NCBI GenBank assembly: GCA_020974905.1
Contig: CP087563.1
Span: forward strand, 6,386,001 to 6,450,000
DNA length: 64,000 nt
Direction of reading: 5' to 3'
DNA from: Planctomycetes bacterium syqfu
GTDB lineage: Bacteria > Planctomycetota > Phycisphaerae > Phycisphaerales > Phycisphaeraceae
In this document: piece by piece, positions 62,964-64,000 of the stretch
How positions within the stretch are numbered: position 1 is the first letter of the stretch
Layout of the letters: every line of letters begins with the position of its first letter
The notes under the pieces: model-generated
Databases searched by the model: none
Told to the model about the DNA's origin: nothing
The model's input: the letters and a program-made list of their open reading frames with translations, nothing else
Made by a program: the position numbers and the translations under genes

Positions 62964-63282
62964 TTGGGATGCGCGTTTGCGGTGAGTCGTTCTGACTTGC
63001 CTTGGCTTCGAGTTTTTCAATTTCCTTACGAATCAACGCCACCGCCGATTCACGTTCTCTGAGTCGTTGCGTGGTACTCACGATTTGGTCTCCTTGCCAG
63101 GTGAGTCGTCCGTTGGTTGCGCGTTCCAGGAGCATGCAGTGTGTGCGCTGGATGCGCTGGTTCATCAACTGCGTTGAAATGTCCACCGATGGCTCTGAGC
63201 CGATGGGGAGCATTTCATTGTTCCGACAATCGCGATAGCTTTGCATGGGCTCGTTAGAGCCGTCGTCAAAATCATTGGGCAT
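62848..63282 (-). CDS. Hypothetical protein overlapping the FemAB 3' end
   Basis: A 144-residue frame beginning MPNDFDDGSNEPMQSYRDCR, with a helical centre (TQRLRERESAVALIRKEIEK, LEAKASQND) likely to form a coiled coil and a low-complexity basic tail. No family recognised. It overlaps the restored FemAB end by 116 bases tail to tail, where its sequence looks non-native, so the true product may be shorter or the frame may not be coding over that stretch. Cannot be assigned a role. Confidence 0.4.
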   Translation of the reverse strand: MPNDFDDGSNEPMQSYRDCRNNEMLPIGSEPSVDISTQLMNQRIQRTHCMLLERATNGRLTWQGDQIVSTTQRLRERESAVALIRKEIEKLEAKASQNDSPQTRIPIRESRAQYSARQVASPRQAASARSRSDACTSDCPVEQH

Positions 63283-63545
63283 TGCATCATCCTGGAAGGG
63301 CGGTGAGTTAAATCGTCTAAACCAAACGGGAGGGCCTGGATTGAACAGGCCGTCGGCCGGGCTTGCGGGAGTGTCTCAAGCCGTCCGTCCCCCGACCGCA
63401 GTGCTGAAATTCGTGATCTTTTCGCCGGTCCCACGATGTTGATTTTGCACACTGCGTAATTGTTGTTTGTCGACATTCGATATGTGTATGTTAGGTATTT
63501 GATTGGGTTTTGTCAAGGGTGTCGTGTGATTAAAAATGTTTAAAA

Positions 63546-63586
63546 TCAACAATTTTGTTGACTTCTTGTCGGAAATGAGTTTAATA
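63546..63586 (+). promoter_or_regulatory. Palindromic operator and promoter of the XRE-S24 gene
   Basis: TCAACAA-TT-TTGTTGA (63546-63561) is a perfect 16-bp palindrome. TTGACT (63558-63563) overlaps its right arm as a -35. TTAATA 17 bases later (63581-63586) may be the -10. The layout suggests autorepression. Confidence 0.5.
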
Positions 63587-63591
63587 GATTC

Positions 63592-64000
63592 ATGGCCCAT
63601 TTTGGTTCACGCATCCGAGCACTCCGCGCTGAAAAAGGCTTAAGTCAGGAAGACTTTGCCCAACGCTGCGGTCTGCATCCCAACACGCTTCGCAAAGTCG
63701 AACGGACTTGTGCTGCGCCGGATGAAATCAAGGAGTCGACCCGCGTTTGTCTGGCGCATGGTTTGGGCATTACACGTGACGAACTCGATCGTCTCTACAA
63801 GCCGGTGATCCAGCAGTACATCGGTGATCCGGATCGCGGTATTCCTGTGATCAATCGCGTGCAGGCTGGTGAGCCGGTGGACTACGAACACATGGAGTTG
63901 GACAACGGCATCGGCAGCGATTACATCTCACGCACCGGTTCGGGTGTCGATGATCCCAATGCCTTTGCGGTCGTGGTCACCGGTGACAGCATGACGCCGG
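63592..64000 (+). CDS. XRE-S24 family repressor (LexA/CI-like), cut by window end
   Basis: The frame opens at ATG 63592 and has no stop before the window end (136 complete codons). Residues 1-70 form an XRE helix-turn-helix: MAHFGSRIRALRAEKGLSQE, DFAQRCGLHPNTLRKVERTC. From about residue 88 the S24 peptidase domain starts: GIPVINRVQAGEPVDYEHME, then AFAVVVTGDSMTP, where GDSM holds the catalytic Ser. The catalytic Lys would lie beyond the window. Family members are repressors that self-cleave on RecA-DNA damage signalling. The cleavage-site Ala-Gly appears as QAGEPV. A 16-bp palindrome lies in its promoter. Confidence 0.85.
   Translation, partial: MAHFGSRIRALRAEKGLSQEDFAQRCGLHPNTLRKVERTCAAPDEIKESTRVCLAHGLGITRDELDRLYKPVIQQYIGDPDRGIPVINRVQAGEPVDYEHMELDNGIGSDYISRTGSGVDDPNAFAVVVTGDSMTP

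Overview
The window looks like a chromosomal segment from a member of the Planctomycetota, most plausibly class Phycisphaerae. I base this on family content, not on a database search. The evidence is two H-X9-DG type prepilin-like proteins, a giant surface protein with the LEPRVLLSS N-terminal motif and a dockerin-like end, many secreted carbohydrate-active proteins, a sulfatase, a GspG-tailed membrane protein, and a mobile island with a DUF3987-type protein.

Layout. (1) 1-6.5 kb: the end of a FAD-dependent oxidoreductase, a DUF6504 protein, a sialate O-acetylesterase-like protein, an ABC-F ATPase, a membrane protein and an acyltransferase. (2) 6.7-10.8 kb: a likely nucleoside salvage unit (nucleoside hydrolase and ribokinase) with a divergent AraC-type regulator and a beta-propeller protein. 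(3) 10.9-16.1 kb: an ethylbenzene-dehydrogenase-like lipoprotein with a hybrid histidine kinase, then mannose-6-phosphate isomerase, tRNA-His and a GmhA-like isomerase. (4) 16.3-31.2 kb: a polysaccharide-use region. It has a LacI-prepilin-glycosidase operon, a GH115-like gene, a heparinase II/III-like lyase with a VOC protein, a Gfo/Idh/MocA oxidoreductase with a GntR/LacI hybrid regulator, and a divergent prepilin-GH114 operon. Both prepilin loci carry recognisable promoter and operator architecture.

(5) 32.6-51.35 kb: an integrated mobile element of about 18.7 kb in tRNA-Leu(CAA), bounded by an exact 28-bp direct repeat. All its recognisable protein genes read on the minus strand: tyrosine recombinase, a 62-residue XRE regulator split by an IS110-family element, a TubC-N-like protein, a DUF3987 helicase/primase-like gene broken by two in-frame stops, an excisionase-like HTH protein, small unknowns, a 3.4-thousand-residue FG-GAP/SdrD-B surface protein as apparent cargo, and a second HTH protein. 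The recombinase frame runs through the attachment core. In the excised circle the same frame would continue into a 60-residue tail now stranded at the right end, so integration appears to swap the enzyme's C-terminus.

(6) 51.5-64 kb: secreted carbohydrate-binding proteins, an AraC regulator divergent from a sulfatase and SGNH hydrolase, ferritin, a CE7-type esterase, a GH16-type glycosidase, an acyltransferase, a FemAB-like gene with a CG-dinucleotide frameshift, and the start of an XRE-S24 repressor cut by the window end.

Together the chromosomal genes describe a cell that senses, binds, deacetylates, desulfates and cleaves complex (probably algal or plant) polysaccharides. Substrates are inferred from families only. 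Start sites were chosen by Shine-Dalgarno position and start of homology where stated.
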